NCBI GenBank assembly: GCA_027493445.1
Contig: JAOSKU010000001.1
Location: 434,001-498,000 of the forward strand
DNA: 64,000 bases
From: Thermoleophilia bacterium
Lineage (GTDB): Bacteria > Actinomycetota > Thermoleophilia > RBG-16-64-13
Reading direction: 5' to 3'
Positions 18,196-26,985 of the stretch are shown in pieces. Positions within the stretch are counted from its first letter, which is position 1; every line of letters starts with the position of its first letter. The notes under the pieces are model-generated. The model saw nothing but the letters and a program-made list of their open reading frames with translations, was not told the origin of the DNA and searched no databases. Made by a program: the position numbers and the translations under genes.

Positions 18196-20478
18196 GTGCT
18201 GCCGTCCACGTCCATTCTCGAGCGCGTCGCCCGGGTGTGCGGCCGCCACCCGAGGCGCACACTGGGCGCGTGGGTCGCGCTGGTCGTCCTCGCGGCGGTG
18301 TTGAACGTCACGCTCCTGGGATCGGCCCTCACCACCGACGGGCGCATGACTAACGACCCGGAGTCCCTGCAGGCCGACGCTCTGCTACATGAACGCCTGC
18401 AGGGCCCGGACCAGGTGACCGAGCTGGTAGTTGTGCGCTCGGCCGACCTGACCGTCGACGATGCGGTGTTTCAGGATAAAATCGACGAGCTGTATGGGCG
18501 CGTGATCGCTCTGGGCGGCTCGGTCATCGAGACGGGGTCTACCTACGCGCAGACCCAAGACCCATCGCTGGTGTCACCGGACCGTCATGCCACCATCATG
18601 CCGTTCGTGATGGCGGGCGACACCGATGAAGCCAACGCGAATGTAGGCCGGATGCTCGAGGTTGTGCGGCAGGCGGACGGCCAGGACGGGTTCGAGGTGC
18701 TGCAGGCCGGCGCGGCCAGCATCGGCCACGACTTCACCGAGATCGCCGAGCGCGACGCTCTCACCGGGGAGTCGGTGGGCATTGGGGTAGCCCTGGTCAT
18801 CCTGGTGTTGGTCTTCGGAGCCGTGGTGGCCGCGGCGCTGCCGATCGTGCTCGCAGTAGTGGCGGTGGCTATGGCCCTCGGGCTCTCGGCGATCGTTGGG
18901 CAGTTCTATCAGCTCACCTTCACGGTGACGAACATCATCACGATGATGGGCTTGGCCGTCGGGATCGACTACTCGCTCTTCATCGTTTCGCGCTACCGAG
19001 AGGAGAGAGGCAAGGGGTTGGCCAAGCTCGACGCCGTGGGCGGGTCGGCGGCCACCGCGGGCCGGGCCGTCCTCTTTAGCGGCATGACTGTGATCGTTGC
19101 TCTGGCCGGTCTCTTCCTTATCCCCTCGACCGTGTTTCGCAGTATCGCTACCGGTTCCATCCTGGTGGTGGCCGTGGCTGTAGCCGCCGCCCTCACCCTG
19201 CTCCCGGGCCTCCTGGGGCTGCTCGGCGACCGCATCGATGCGCTGCGCGTGCCCTTCCTGCGCCGCAAGAGGGGAAACGTAGGCGAGGCTCGGGGTGGAG
19301 GCTTTTGGGACGCCGTGACCCACGGTGTCATGCGCCGCCCTGTGGTGAGCCTGCTTGTGGCTACGGTGCCCCTGGCGGTCGCGGCGGCCTTCTACCTCCA
19401 GATCACCACGGGCGCGGCTGGGGTGGGGACATTACCCGACGGCATGGAGACGAAGCGGGGCTTTCTTGCCTTGCAGCAGAACTTCTCCGCCGGCGCCCTA
19501 TCGCCGGTCATGGTGGTCGTCGATGGTCAAATAGGCTCGCCGGAGGTGGAGGCGGCGATCACGAGGCTGCAGCAGGCGGCGGTGGCCGAGGGGGACTTCG
19601 CCGGCCCGGCGGGCCTGCGCGTCAGCGAGGCCGGCGACCTGGCCCTTCTCTCGCTCGCGTCGAACGAGGATCCGAACAGCGAAGCGGCCAGCCAGGCGGT
19701 CAAGCGCCTGCGGGCCGAACTCATCCCCGCGGCATTCGCCGGGGTAGACGCCCGGGCGCTCGTGACCGGTGCCACTGCGCTGAACCTGGACTTCTTCGGC
19801 GCGGTCGACGCGTACACCCCGATCGTGTTCGCTTTCGTCCTGGGCTTGAGCTTCCTATTGCTTATGATGGTCTTCCGGTCGCTGATCGTGCCGCTGAAGG
19901 CCATAGTCATGAATCTGCTCTCGGTGGGCGCCGCCTACGGGCTCTTGGTGCTGGTGTTTCAGAAAGGTGTGGGTGCCGGCTTGCTCGGCTTCCAGAAGGT
20001 GGAGGCGGTGGAGGCCTGGCTACCCCTATTCCTCTTCTCCATCTTGTTCGGTCTCTCGATGGACTACCACGTGCTGCTGCTCAGCCGCATCCGGGAGCGT
20101 TACGACGAGACGGCCGACAACAGCGGATCGGTGGCCTTTGGCCTCCGGAGCACCGCCGGTCTGATCACCGGCGCGGCCATTATCATGGTGGCCGTGTTCG
20201 GCGGGTTCGCGGCCGGTGACCTGGTCATGTTCCAGCAAATGGGCTTCGGGCTGGCCGTGGCCGTCCTGCTGGACGCCACTGTCATCCGTTCGGTGCTGGT
20301 GCCGGCCAGCATGAAGCTGCTGGGCCGGGCGAACTGGTGGCTCCCCCGGCCGTTGCATTGGCTGCCCGACTTGCGTGTCGAGACCCCCGGCCGTCGTCCG
20401 CGGGAAGCGGCTCTGCACGATGGACGGCTGCGGCCGGTCCGGGTGACCGAAACTGCAGGCCCTCGCCGGGGCCGGTAG
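18196..20478 (+). CDS. MMPL-family (RND superfamily) membrane transporter
   Basis: A 760-residue proton-driven transporter of the MmpL/YdfJ type, with two repeats of one plus five membrane segments. Diagnostic blocks are GLAVGIDYSLFIVSRYREE in the first half and LFGLSMDYHVLLLSRIRERY in the second, which carry the Asp-Tyr proton relay pairs. GTG at 18196 follows AAAGGAGCG at the right distance. It stands alone; no TetR/MarR regulator is next to it. Cargo (lipid, drug or metabolite) cannot be inferred. Confidence 0.88.
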   Translation: MLPSTSILERVARVCGRHPRRTLGAWVALVVLAAVLNVTLLGSALTTDGRMTNDPESLQADALLHERLQGPDQVTELVVVRSADLTVDDAVFQDKIDELYGRVIALGGSVIETGSTYAQTQDPSLVSPDRHATIMPFVMAGDTDEANANVGRMLEVVRQADGQDGFEVLQAGAASIGHDFTEIAERDALTGESVGIGVALVILVLVFGAVVAAALPIVLAVVAVAMALGLSAIVGQFYQLTFTVTNIITMMGLAVGIDYSLFIVSRYREERGKGLAKLDAVGGSAATAGRAVLFSGMTVIVALAGLFLIPSTVFRSIATGSILVVAVAVAAALTLLPGLLGLLGDRIDALRVPFLRRKRGNVGEARGGGFWDAVTHGVMRRPVVSLLVATVPLAVAAAFYLQITTGAAGVGTLPDGMETKRGFLALQQNFSAGALSPVMVVVDGQIGSPEVEAAITRLQQAAVAEGDFAGPAGLRVSEAGDLALLSLASNEDPNSEAASQAVKRLRAELIPAAFAGVDARALVTGATALNLDFFGAVDAYTPIVFAFVLGLSFLLLMMVFRSLIVPLKAIVMNLLSVGAAYGLLVLVFQKGVGAGLLGFQKVEAVEAWLPLFLFSILFGLSMDYHVLLLSRIRERYDETADNSGSVAFGLRSTAGLITGAAIIMVAVFGGFAAGDLVMFQQMGFGLAVAVLLDATVIRSVLVPASMKLLGRANWWLPRPLHWLPDLRVETPGRRPREAALHDGRLRPVRVTETAGPRRGR

Positions 20479-20582
20479 GCGACCTCCGATATCGCTCCCT
20501 GGTGGGCGGCGCCGTGGATCCCTTTCTGCGGCGCCGCTCGTGCACGTGCACCGCCCCGGCGCGCTGGGGCTAGAATAGGCCC

Positions 20583-22420
20583 GTGGTGAACATGCCTACT
20601 TTGGAACACATCAACTTTCCCGGGCTTGACCGAGAGGACGCCCTGGTAGTGCAGCGTGAGCTCGAGAGGGCGGAATCGGCGGCTCGTTTGTTCGGCACCG
20701 GACTGTGCGGGGCAGAGGTCGAGACCGGGTGGTCTCTGGGACGGTCGCGTCCCATCCTCTGGCGGCGGAGCGCCGCCGACGGTCTCTCGGTTCGGATCTG
20801 GGTTGATCTTCTGGCGCCCGCCAACCAACCGGAAGCCATGCCGAACCGCTTCGCCGATGACCGACCGGCGACTATCTACCGGGAGGCCTTTCGAGCGGGC
20901 TTCCTGCACGGGTTGGGCCGGGTCCTGTACTCTCCACGACCCGACCAGGAGCCGGCGCTCACGCACGCCTTTGGCCGAGTGTATCCTCGGCGACGCATGT
21001 CCGCAGGTCTACGCAAGCGTCTGCGGGAGGACGGCGCCCGCCGCCTGGCGGCGGGAGCCTTCGAGATCCTCGAGGGAGCCCGCACCGACGCCCTCCTCGA
21101 GCGGCGTTACCAAGGTGCGGCCCGCCATTTGGCGGGCCGCACCCGCGAAGCCATGCGGGTGGTCGCCGAAGGCACGGTGGTGGAGGCGCTCCTCGCGCTG
21201 CTGAGCCTGGCCATGCGCGGTCGAGCCGAAGAAGCCGAGAACCGCGCGGTGCCCGACGTGGCGGCCGCCTACCGCAAGCTGGCCCCCGCTTGCGCGGCCA
21301 GCCGGGGGCCGGGCCACGCGGGCACCCTCCAGATGCGTACGCCCTGGCCGAGTTCGTGGTCGACGACCTGCTGCCCCTCCTGCTGGACGGCGAACACCTG
21401 GGGGAGAGTGGGGAAGAGGTCGTTGCGCCTGGAATAGCGGAGGAGAGGCATCCCGTCCGCCGCCCCCGCGAGGTAGGGCTGGGCGGCGTGCGGGCGGTCG
21501 TCTCCGAGCTCGAACCCGGGATGGGGCGGGCGGTGAGCACCGTCGTCGTGTCGCTCCCCCATGTCGAGGGGGGCGAATCACTCATACGCATCGACCATGC
21601 CCGCGCGGCCGCGCTGGAACCCGATCCGGTGGTCCTTCCGGTGCTGGCCGCCTTTCGAGAGGACTACGGCCCGCGGGCGCGCCAGGCCTTTGCGGAAGAG
21701 GCCGGCGCGCTTCGCCGGGCCTTTGCTGCCAACTACGAGCGCCGAGAACGAGGACGATATCGGTCGGGCAAGCGGGTGGGCATCCCGCACCTGCGCCGTT
21801 ACCTCACTCTGGACGACCTGCGGCTTTTCCAGCGTCTTGAGGCACCCGACACCCTCAGCTACTACGTCCACCTGCTCATCGACGTCTCCTACAGCATGTT
21901 CGAGAAGCACAACGCCGAGAAGGCCCTGGCCGTGGGCTATGCCTTCACCGAACTGCTCCGGTCGCTGCGCGTGCCCGTGGACGTGACCCTCTACTCCTCG
22001 GGGGTCACCGAGCTCTACGATCACCGCACCGACGCGCTCGAGCCGTACTTTGGGGGGGCCTTCGGCTACCTGGTCTCGGGAACACTGGAGATGGAGGCGC
22101 TGGCCTTCGCCCGGCTCAAGGCCGACCGGGTAGTGGCCGAGCGCAAGATCCTGGTGGTGGTGACCGACGGCACTCCGGCCCTGAACTCCCTGCCCGCTGT
22201 GGGAGCCTCCGACCTCGAGAGCTACTTCCGTAAGACCCTGGTTCCCTGGCTGGGCGGCCGTGGCCTGGAGCTGCTGGCCATCGGCCTGGACTGCGCGCCG
22301 AACTACCACCCTCGCTCGGTGTGCCTGACCGAGGGGTGGGGCTCGGTCGACGTGCTCATGGACCTGCTCGAGGAGATGGTGCGCGAGGGCCGGCGGCGGA
22401 GGGATGATCTCTGGACCTAG
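20583..22420 (+). CDS. VWA-domain protein, CbbO/CobT-like MoxR partner (reading frame broken once)
   Basis: About 612 residues when joined. The N-terminal 240 residues are helical and Arg-rich; the C-terminal von Willebrand A domain has a MIDAS motif DVSYS, the second-site Thr region and ILVVVTDGTP. Such proteins work with MoxR/CbbQ-type AAA ATPases to insert metals or remodel enzymes. The frame shifts by one missing base, most likely in the G5 run at 21304-21308; downstream DAYALAEFVVDDLLPLLLDG continues smoothly. GTG at 20583 or ATG at 20592 could start it. Its ATPase partner is convergent at 24195-25295, with an IS110 element between. Confidence 0.72.
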
Positions 22421-22454
22421 GAGGCTACTCAGAAAATAGCACCACGGTTGGGTG

Positions 22455-23691
22455 TCAGGCGACTTTGGGTAGCAGTTCCAGGATGACTTTGTAGCCTTGG
22501 TGTTCGAGCTGGCCGATGGCCCGGCGGCGGATGCGCTTGATGATCTGTTCGTCGCTGTGGCTGAGTGTGGGTTCGCGATAGAACTCCCCGGTGCTGAGCA
22601 TGTGCCAGCAGGTGCAGAGGATCTCGTGGTCGATGGACATAGTGGCCTTCTTGTCCCCCCGGCGGCGGGCGAGCTGGCGGTAGCGGGCGGCCAGGTAGGT
22701 GCCGCGGCTGCGGCTGGCCGCGCGGGCGCACGCGGTCCGGGCGCCGCGCAGCCACTTGGAGCCCCGGCGCGTCTTGGCCGACTTGCGATTGCCCGCGGAC
22801 TCATTCTGTCCCGGGCAGACGCCGGCCCAGCTGGCCAGGTGCCCGGCCGAGGGGAAGCGGCTCATGTCGGCGCCGGTCTCGGCCACGATCACCTCGGCGG
22901 CGCGGCGCTCAACCCCGGGGATGGTGCGCAGCAGCGCTATGGCCGGCTCGAAAGGGCGGATCTGCTCCTCGATGCGCTCGGAAAGGGCGGTGATGTCGGA
23001 CTCCAGGTCCTCGACGTGGGCAAGCATGCGCTCAAGCAGGAAGGCGTGGTGCTCCTCAAAGCGGCCGGCAAGCGCCCGGCGCAGGGCGGGCAGCTTGGCG
23101 CGCAGGCGGCCCCGGGCCAGCTCGGCCAGGGCCTCGGGGTCGGCCTGGCCGTCGATAAGTGCCCGCATCATGGCCCGCCCGGAGACCCCCATAACATCGG
23201 TGGCCACGCAGGAGAGCTTGACCCCGGCGTCCTCGAGGATCTTGTGCAGGCGGTTGACCGCGCGACTGCGCTCCTCGATAAGCGCCTTGCGATAGCGGGT
23301 GAGATCACGCAGGCGGCGGATGGGCTTGGGAGGCACGAAGCTCGCGCGCAGGAGCCCGCAGGCGAGCAGATGGGCGATCGGAGGCCGCGTCGATGGTGTC
23401 GGTCTTGCGTCCCGGGACATGCTTGATGTGGGCGGCGTTGACCAAGAGCAGCTCAAACTCGTCCTCAAGGGCATAGTACAGGCACTTCCAATAGACGCCG
23501 GTCGACTCCATGGCCACATGGGTGACCCCCTGGGCCGCCAGATAGTCGCGCAGGGCCAAAAGGTCGGGCGTGGTGGTGCCGAAGCTCTCCACCAGCTCGA
23601 CCACTTGACCTTCCGCCGTCAGGCGCACGCAGGCGGTCAGCTGCGCCTTGTGCACGTCGATCCCGCAACAGCGGGGGATGATCGACTCCAT
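22455..23691 (-). CDS. IS110-family transposase (frame broken once)
   Basis: A DEDD-type serine transposase of about 412 residues when joined. The N-terminal RuvC-like domain reads CGIDVHKAQLTACV, AMESTGVYWK and VPGRKTDTID, with the expected acidic residues. The C-terminal part has the transposase_20 region (RTIPGVERRAAEVIVAETG, SWAGVCPGQNESAG) with the catalytic-serine neighbourhood. Between TDTIDA and IAHLLACGLLRASFVPP the frame is displaced by one extra base near 23378-23388. Unlike the other breaks in the window it is an apparent insertion not in a long homopolymer, so it may be a true inactivating mutation. Confidence 0.85.
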
Positions 23692-23855
23692 GACAAGCTC
23701 CCTCCCTCGTGTTTCCGATCACCGCCCGGACGCCCGGGGGAGGCTGCTCCGGTAAACGACTCTACTCGGCGTGCTCAGCTTCGGCTGGCGACAGTTCGGG
23801 GTGCCGAGAAGCCTCCACGTCAAACTGATTAACGGGCTCGCGGCACCACAGAGTT
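23692..23855 (-). ncRNA. Putative IS110 bridge RNA region
   Basis: IS110-group elements encode their bridge RNA in the non-coding end upstream of the transposase. Here that end holds three hairpins: GGTGCCGAG (23801-23809) pairing with CTCGCGGCACC (23838-23848, one bulge), CAGC-TTCG-GCTG (23777-23788) and CCCGG-ACGC-CCGGG (23726-23739). The location and the presence of several loops fit; target and donor guides have not been assigned. Confidence 0.45.
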
Positions 23856-23907
23856 CCCGACGTCGCCACGAGCGACCGGACCCACCCATCTTCATGGTTT
23901 GCGGGTG

Positions 23908-24000
23908 CCGCCGCAAGGGCGGCATGGGGAACTGATGGGAAATAAGCATTTCACTCGTCTGAGTATGCCCGCCCGGCGGGCAGGGGAACTGTCGGGAAAA
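23908..24000 (+). repeat. Two tandem hairpin units ending in GGGGAACTG..GGGAAA
   Basis: Unit 1: hairpin GCCGCC...GGCGGC (23908-23924) followed by ATGGGGAACTGATGGGAAAT. Unit 2: hairpin GCCCGCC-C-GGCGGGC (23968-23982) followed by AGGGGAACTGTCGGGAAAAG. The two start 60 nt apart. The second runs straight into repeat copy D. Not seen elsewhere in the window. Confidence 0.55.
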
Positions 24001-24131
24001 GAAACCTCGGTCGCCGGAGCGCACTGGGCGGCGCCATGCCTCGTCCTCGGTCGCGTCCGTAGCGCTGCCCTTGCCTCGCCCGCACCCAGCGCACCCCGGC
24101 GGCGAGGCGTCATTCTTCAACGGCCTACTAG
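24000..24131 (-). repeat. Dispersed palindromic repeat, copy D (near full length, right end altered)
   Basis: Minus strand from 24131: CTAGTAGGCCGTTGAAGAA (type 1 left end), GACGCCTCGCCGCCGG, GTGCGCTGGG, the centre GCAGCGCTACGG, then GCGCCGCCCAGTGCGC and CCGGCGACCGAGG. The right terminus expected to complement the left end is replaced by TTCTTTTCCCGACAG, which belongs to the tandem hairpin unit next to it. Confidence 0.78.
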
Positions 24132-24194
24132 AGCTCGCTTCGGAATGCTGCCGAGTGCGGTCGCGGAAGCCGGGGCTTGGTGCTGAACAAGGGC

Positions 24195-25295
24195 CTAGAC
24201 GCCGACGCGTTCGGAGTGTTCCTCCAGCAGGGAGAGGTCCCAGTCGGTGACGTAGGCGAAGATCTGCTCCCGGAAGAGGGCTTTCATGCGGTCGTCGAGC
24301 AGGTCGTAGAAGCACATGCGGGCGGCGGCCAGCGGACCCACGTGCACTGCCAGGGCCGCCCACGACTCCAAGGTGCCCGTGCTCAGCACGAAATTGAAGG
24401 CGTGCACCCTCCTCTGGAGGATCTCCCGCGAAATCCGGGCTACCTCCAACATGGTGTCGAGCAGGGCCTCCAGGGGAGGTTGCGCGTAGGCGGGGAAGCG
24501 CGCCTGCAGGATGGCTCGTTCGATCTCAGGCGAGACAAAGCCCATGCGCACCGAGGTCCAGCGGCGCAGATACGCGGCCGAGAGCTCCTTGGTCCCCGGG
24601 TACAGCCCCGGGTATTCGGCCGGGTTGAAAGTGGCGAAGAGGCGGCAGTATGAGTGCTGGTGGACCACCTCGTTGTCTTTCTCCACCAGCACCAGGGCCC
24701 GGGAGCCGTCCAACAACCCGTGAAGCGCGAACCAGACCTCCTGCCCGGTGGCGTTCATCTCCTCCAGGAGCAGGATCCCGCCGCGGCGCACGGCGGCGGT
24801 CACCAAGCCGTCCTGGAAGACCACCTGGCCGCTCCCGGCGGGCAGCAGCTTGCCGATGATGTCGTCGGTGGTGGAGAGGCCGTGCAGGTTCATGCGATAG
24901 AGCGGAGCTCCCATGAGGGCGGCGAAGTAGCGCACCAGTTCGGTCTTGCCGACCCCAGTGTGCCCGTGGAGGGCCAAGGGAGCGTTGAGGTGGTAGGCCA
25001 GGGCGCAGCGATAGAGCAGGGCGTCATGGTCGTGATAGAAGCCGAGAGGGGGGACGAGGTTCCCCCGATCACCCAGGAGGCCGCGCGGCCAGCGGGCTAG
25101 TACGAGGGCTCGTTCCACAGGCGGTCCGGGAGGCTCGGGGAAGAAGCCGGTGAACATCAGGTGGTCCGGGCCAAGGCTATAGACGCTGTCGAATTCCGTG
25201 GTGGGAGTGGGAGCTGGGACGGCGCCCCACTCCCGCTCGACCACTTCGAAAAGGGCCTCGCGATCGGAGGCGGAGAGAGAGCTCTGTCGAATCAT
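24195..25295 (-). CDS. MoxR/CbbQ-type AAA ATPase
   Basis: A 366-residue AAA+ ATPase. Walker A is GHTGVGKT, Walker B ILLLEEMNA, and sensor 1 lies in LFATFNP, followed by YLRRWTSVRMGF with the arginine finger region. The family acts as a chaperone with a VWA protein, and the VWA gene across the IS110 element is the natural partner. The ATG at 25295 (MIRQSSLSAS) is preferred; an in-frame start at 25349 would add 18 residues without a better ribosome site. What enzyme the pair matures is not evident; no Rubisco, cobaltochelatase or nitric oxide reductase gene is nearby. Confidence 0.82.
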   Translation of the reverse strand: MIRQSSLSASDREALFEVVEREWGAVPAPTPTTEFDSVYSLGPDHLMFTGFFPEPPGPPVERALVLARWPRGLLGDRGNLVPPLGFYHDHDALLYRCALAYHLNAPLALHGHTGVGKTELVRYFAALMGAPLYRMNLHGLSTTDDIIGKLLPAGSGQVVFQDGLVTAAVRRGGILLLEEMNATGQEVWFALHGLLDGSRALVLVEKDNEVVHQHSYCRLFATFNPAEYPGLYPGTKELSAAYLRRWTSVRMGFVSPEIERAILQARFPAYAQPPLEALLDTMLEVARISREILQRRVHAFNFVLSTGTLESWAALAVHVGPLAAARMCFYDLLDDRMKALFREQIFAYVTDWDLSLLEEHSERVGV

Positions 25296-25398
25296 CGGCA
25301 CCGGCTGAACCTCACATACTGAGCTGAACGGTCGTGACCACCGTACCACGAAGCCCCGAGCCCGCGGTGAAGCTCATGGCCAAAGGACCAGCATCCGT

Positions 25399-26843
25399 TC
25401 ACACGGGGCCGTGCTCCAGGTAGGACTGGGTGGCCATGCTCTCGTGCTCCCGCAGGTAGGCCTCGCCGTCCGCGAGCTTGCGCATGGTCCCCAGGACCGA
25501 CCGGATCTGATCGAGCGAGTAGCGGCCGCTGGCCAGACCCTTGGCCAACCGACCCAAGCGGCCGAATGGCAGCCGAGTCACGGGGTAGCTGTGGCGGTAG
25601 AGACGGGCAAACTCCCGGTAGAACTCCGGCAGCGTCAGCCGCGTGGGCAGGACCGCGTGCACGAGATCGTAGAGGTCGTAGTCTCCGGTCACGAGCTCCG
25701 CGCTCCTTTCCCGGAAGAGCCGGGTGCCGGGCAGCGGGGTGAGCACGCTGAACTGAGGGTGCGTGATGCCGTTGTGCTGTACGTACTCGCGCAGGCGGGC
25801 GAAATCCTCCCGGGTGAAAGCGGGATCGACGATGAAAGCCCCGGTGATGGACAGCTTCGGGTGCCGTCGCAGGGCGGCGAGCGCCTGCTCGGCTTCCCCA
25901 GTCCGCTGGCCTTGCGCAGGGCGGCCAACTGCTCCTCGGTCACAGCCTCGAATCCCACGAATACGTTGCCCAGGCCAGCTTGTACCCAGATGTCGATAAT
26001 CTCCGGGTGAGCGGCCAGCGTGTCGGCTCTGGCTTGGAAGGAGAAGGTCTTGCGGATCCCAGCATCGAGGAGCCTTAGGGCGATCTCGCGGCTGCGCTCG
26101 ACATCGGTGAGGAAGTTGTCGTCGGTGAATAGGATGTGGTCCGCCCGCACGGAAGCGAGCTCTTCGAGCACGCGATCAACCGATTTGACCCGGGTTCGCC
26201 CGCGGAAGAAGCGCCACACCGAGCAGAAGCTGCAGCGGTGCGGGCAGCCGCGGGCGGTCTCGACCAGCGCGAAGGGCCGCCAGAAGTTGAAGCAGTAGTC
26301 CGCGTGCTGGGAGGGCGCCAGGTCCCTCCGCGGCAGGGGGAGGGTGTCCAGGTGGGCCGCCAAGGGGCGGCGTCGCGTGAAAACCTGCCCCTCTTCGGTG
26401 TTGAGGACCACTCCGGGCACCTCGCGGAGGTCCCCGCCGCTCTCGAGGGTATCGACGAGATCCCGTATGGTCTCCTCGCCTTCGCCTTTCACGACGACGT
26501 CGATGCCGGAGCAAGCAAAGTCGCGTGGGCATACGCTCGGGTGCATGCCGCCCACGACGATGGTTGCTGCGGGTAGGAGGGGGCGCAGATGGCCGGCCAC
26601 GGCGACGGTCGCGCTGACACTGGTGGTGAACGAGCAGCTGAGGGCGCATACCTCCGGGCGGAAGTCGGCCACGATCTCATCCAGGCGAGCACGTCCATCG
26701 CGGAGGCGCATGTCCACAAGGCGCAGCTCGTGACCCCGAAGAGCTCCAGCCACACACTCGATACCCAGGGGCTCGACTCGGGAAAGGCCATCGAACCCGC
26801 GTATCCGGCCAAGGCCGGGATGGATCAGGAGGACCTTCGCCAT
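25399..26843 (-). CDS. B12-binding radical SAM protein (reading frame broken once)
   Basis: About 482 residues when joined. The N-terminal cobalamin-binding-like domain (VLLIHPGLGR, VEPLGIECVAG, VVGGMHPSV) precedes a radical SAM core with the cluster motif CPHRCSFC (C-x3-C-x2-C). Later the region TFSFQARADTLA and the glycine-rich segment near FVGFEAV fit the family of B12-radical SAM methylases or oxidoreductases with unknown substrates. One base is missing at the C4 run 25896-25899; restoring it gives EAEQALAALRRHP. ATG at 26843 starts the conserved MAKVLLIHPG. It is divergent from lhr. Confidence 0.82.
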
Positions 26844-26985
26844 AGTGTCGATGCTATCGGGTGCTCCCTTGTGGTCCGCGCCGGTCGCGTGCGTATCCCG
26901 CGCCATTGTAGCGCGTGGCTCATCCCCGGTGGAGCCTCGGCGCGAAACCTTCTGTCGGAGGGGGGTGGTATCTTCCCTCTTGGGT

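Larger units (their letters stand above)
22421..23880 (-). mobile_element. IS110-family insertion sequence (approximate limits)
   Basis: Contains one IS110-type transposase gene and about 160-190 nt of structured non-coding DNA on its 5' side. The family normally lacks terminal inverted repeats and target duplications, and none is obvious here, so both ends are estimates: the right end lies between the VWA stop (22420) and the transposase stop (22455), the left end somewhere near 23860-23880. It separates the convergent VWA and MoxR genes without disrupting either. Confidence 0.75.

Noticed and set aside
19305..20219. 304-codon frame within the MMPL gene
   Set aside because: Out-of-frame shadow rich in Arg and Gly; the MMPL frame is intact.
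23900..24000. CRISPR-like tandem repeat
   Set aside because: Only two units, each with an internal hairpin and diverged sequence; no array and no cas genes.
23892..24113. Short minus-strand frame across the tandem hairpins and repeat copy D
   Set aside because: Entirely repeat DNA; related frames recur in other copies only because the DNA repeats.
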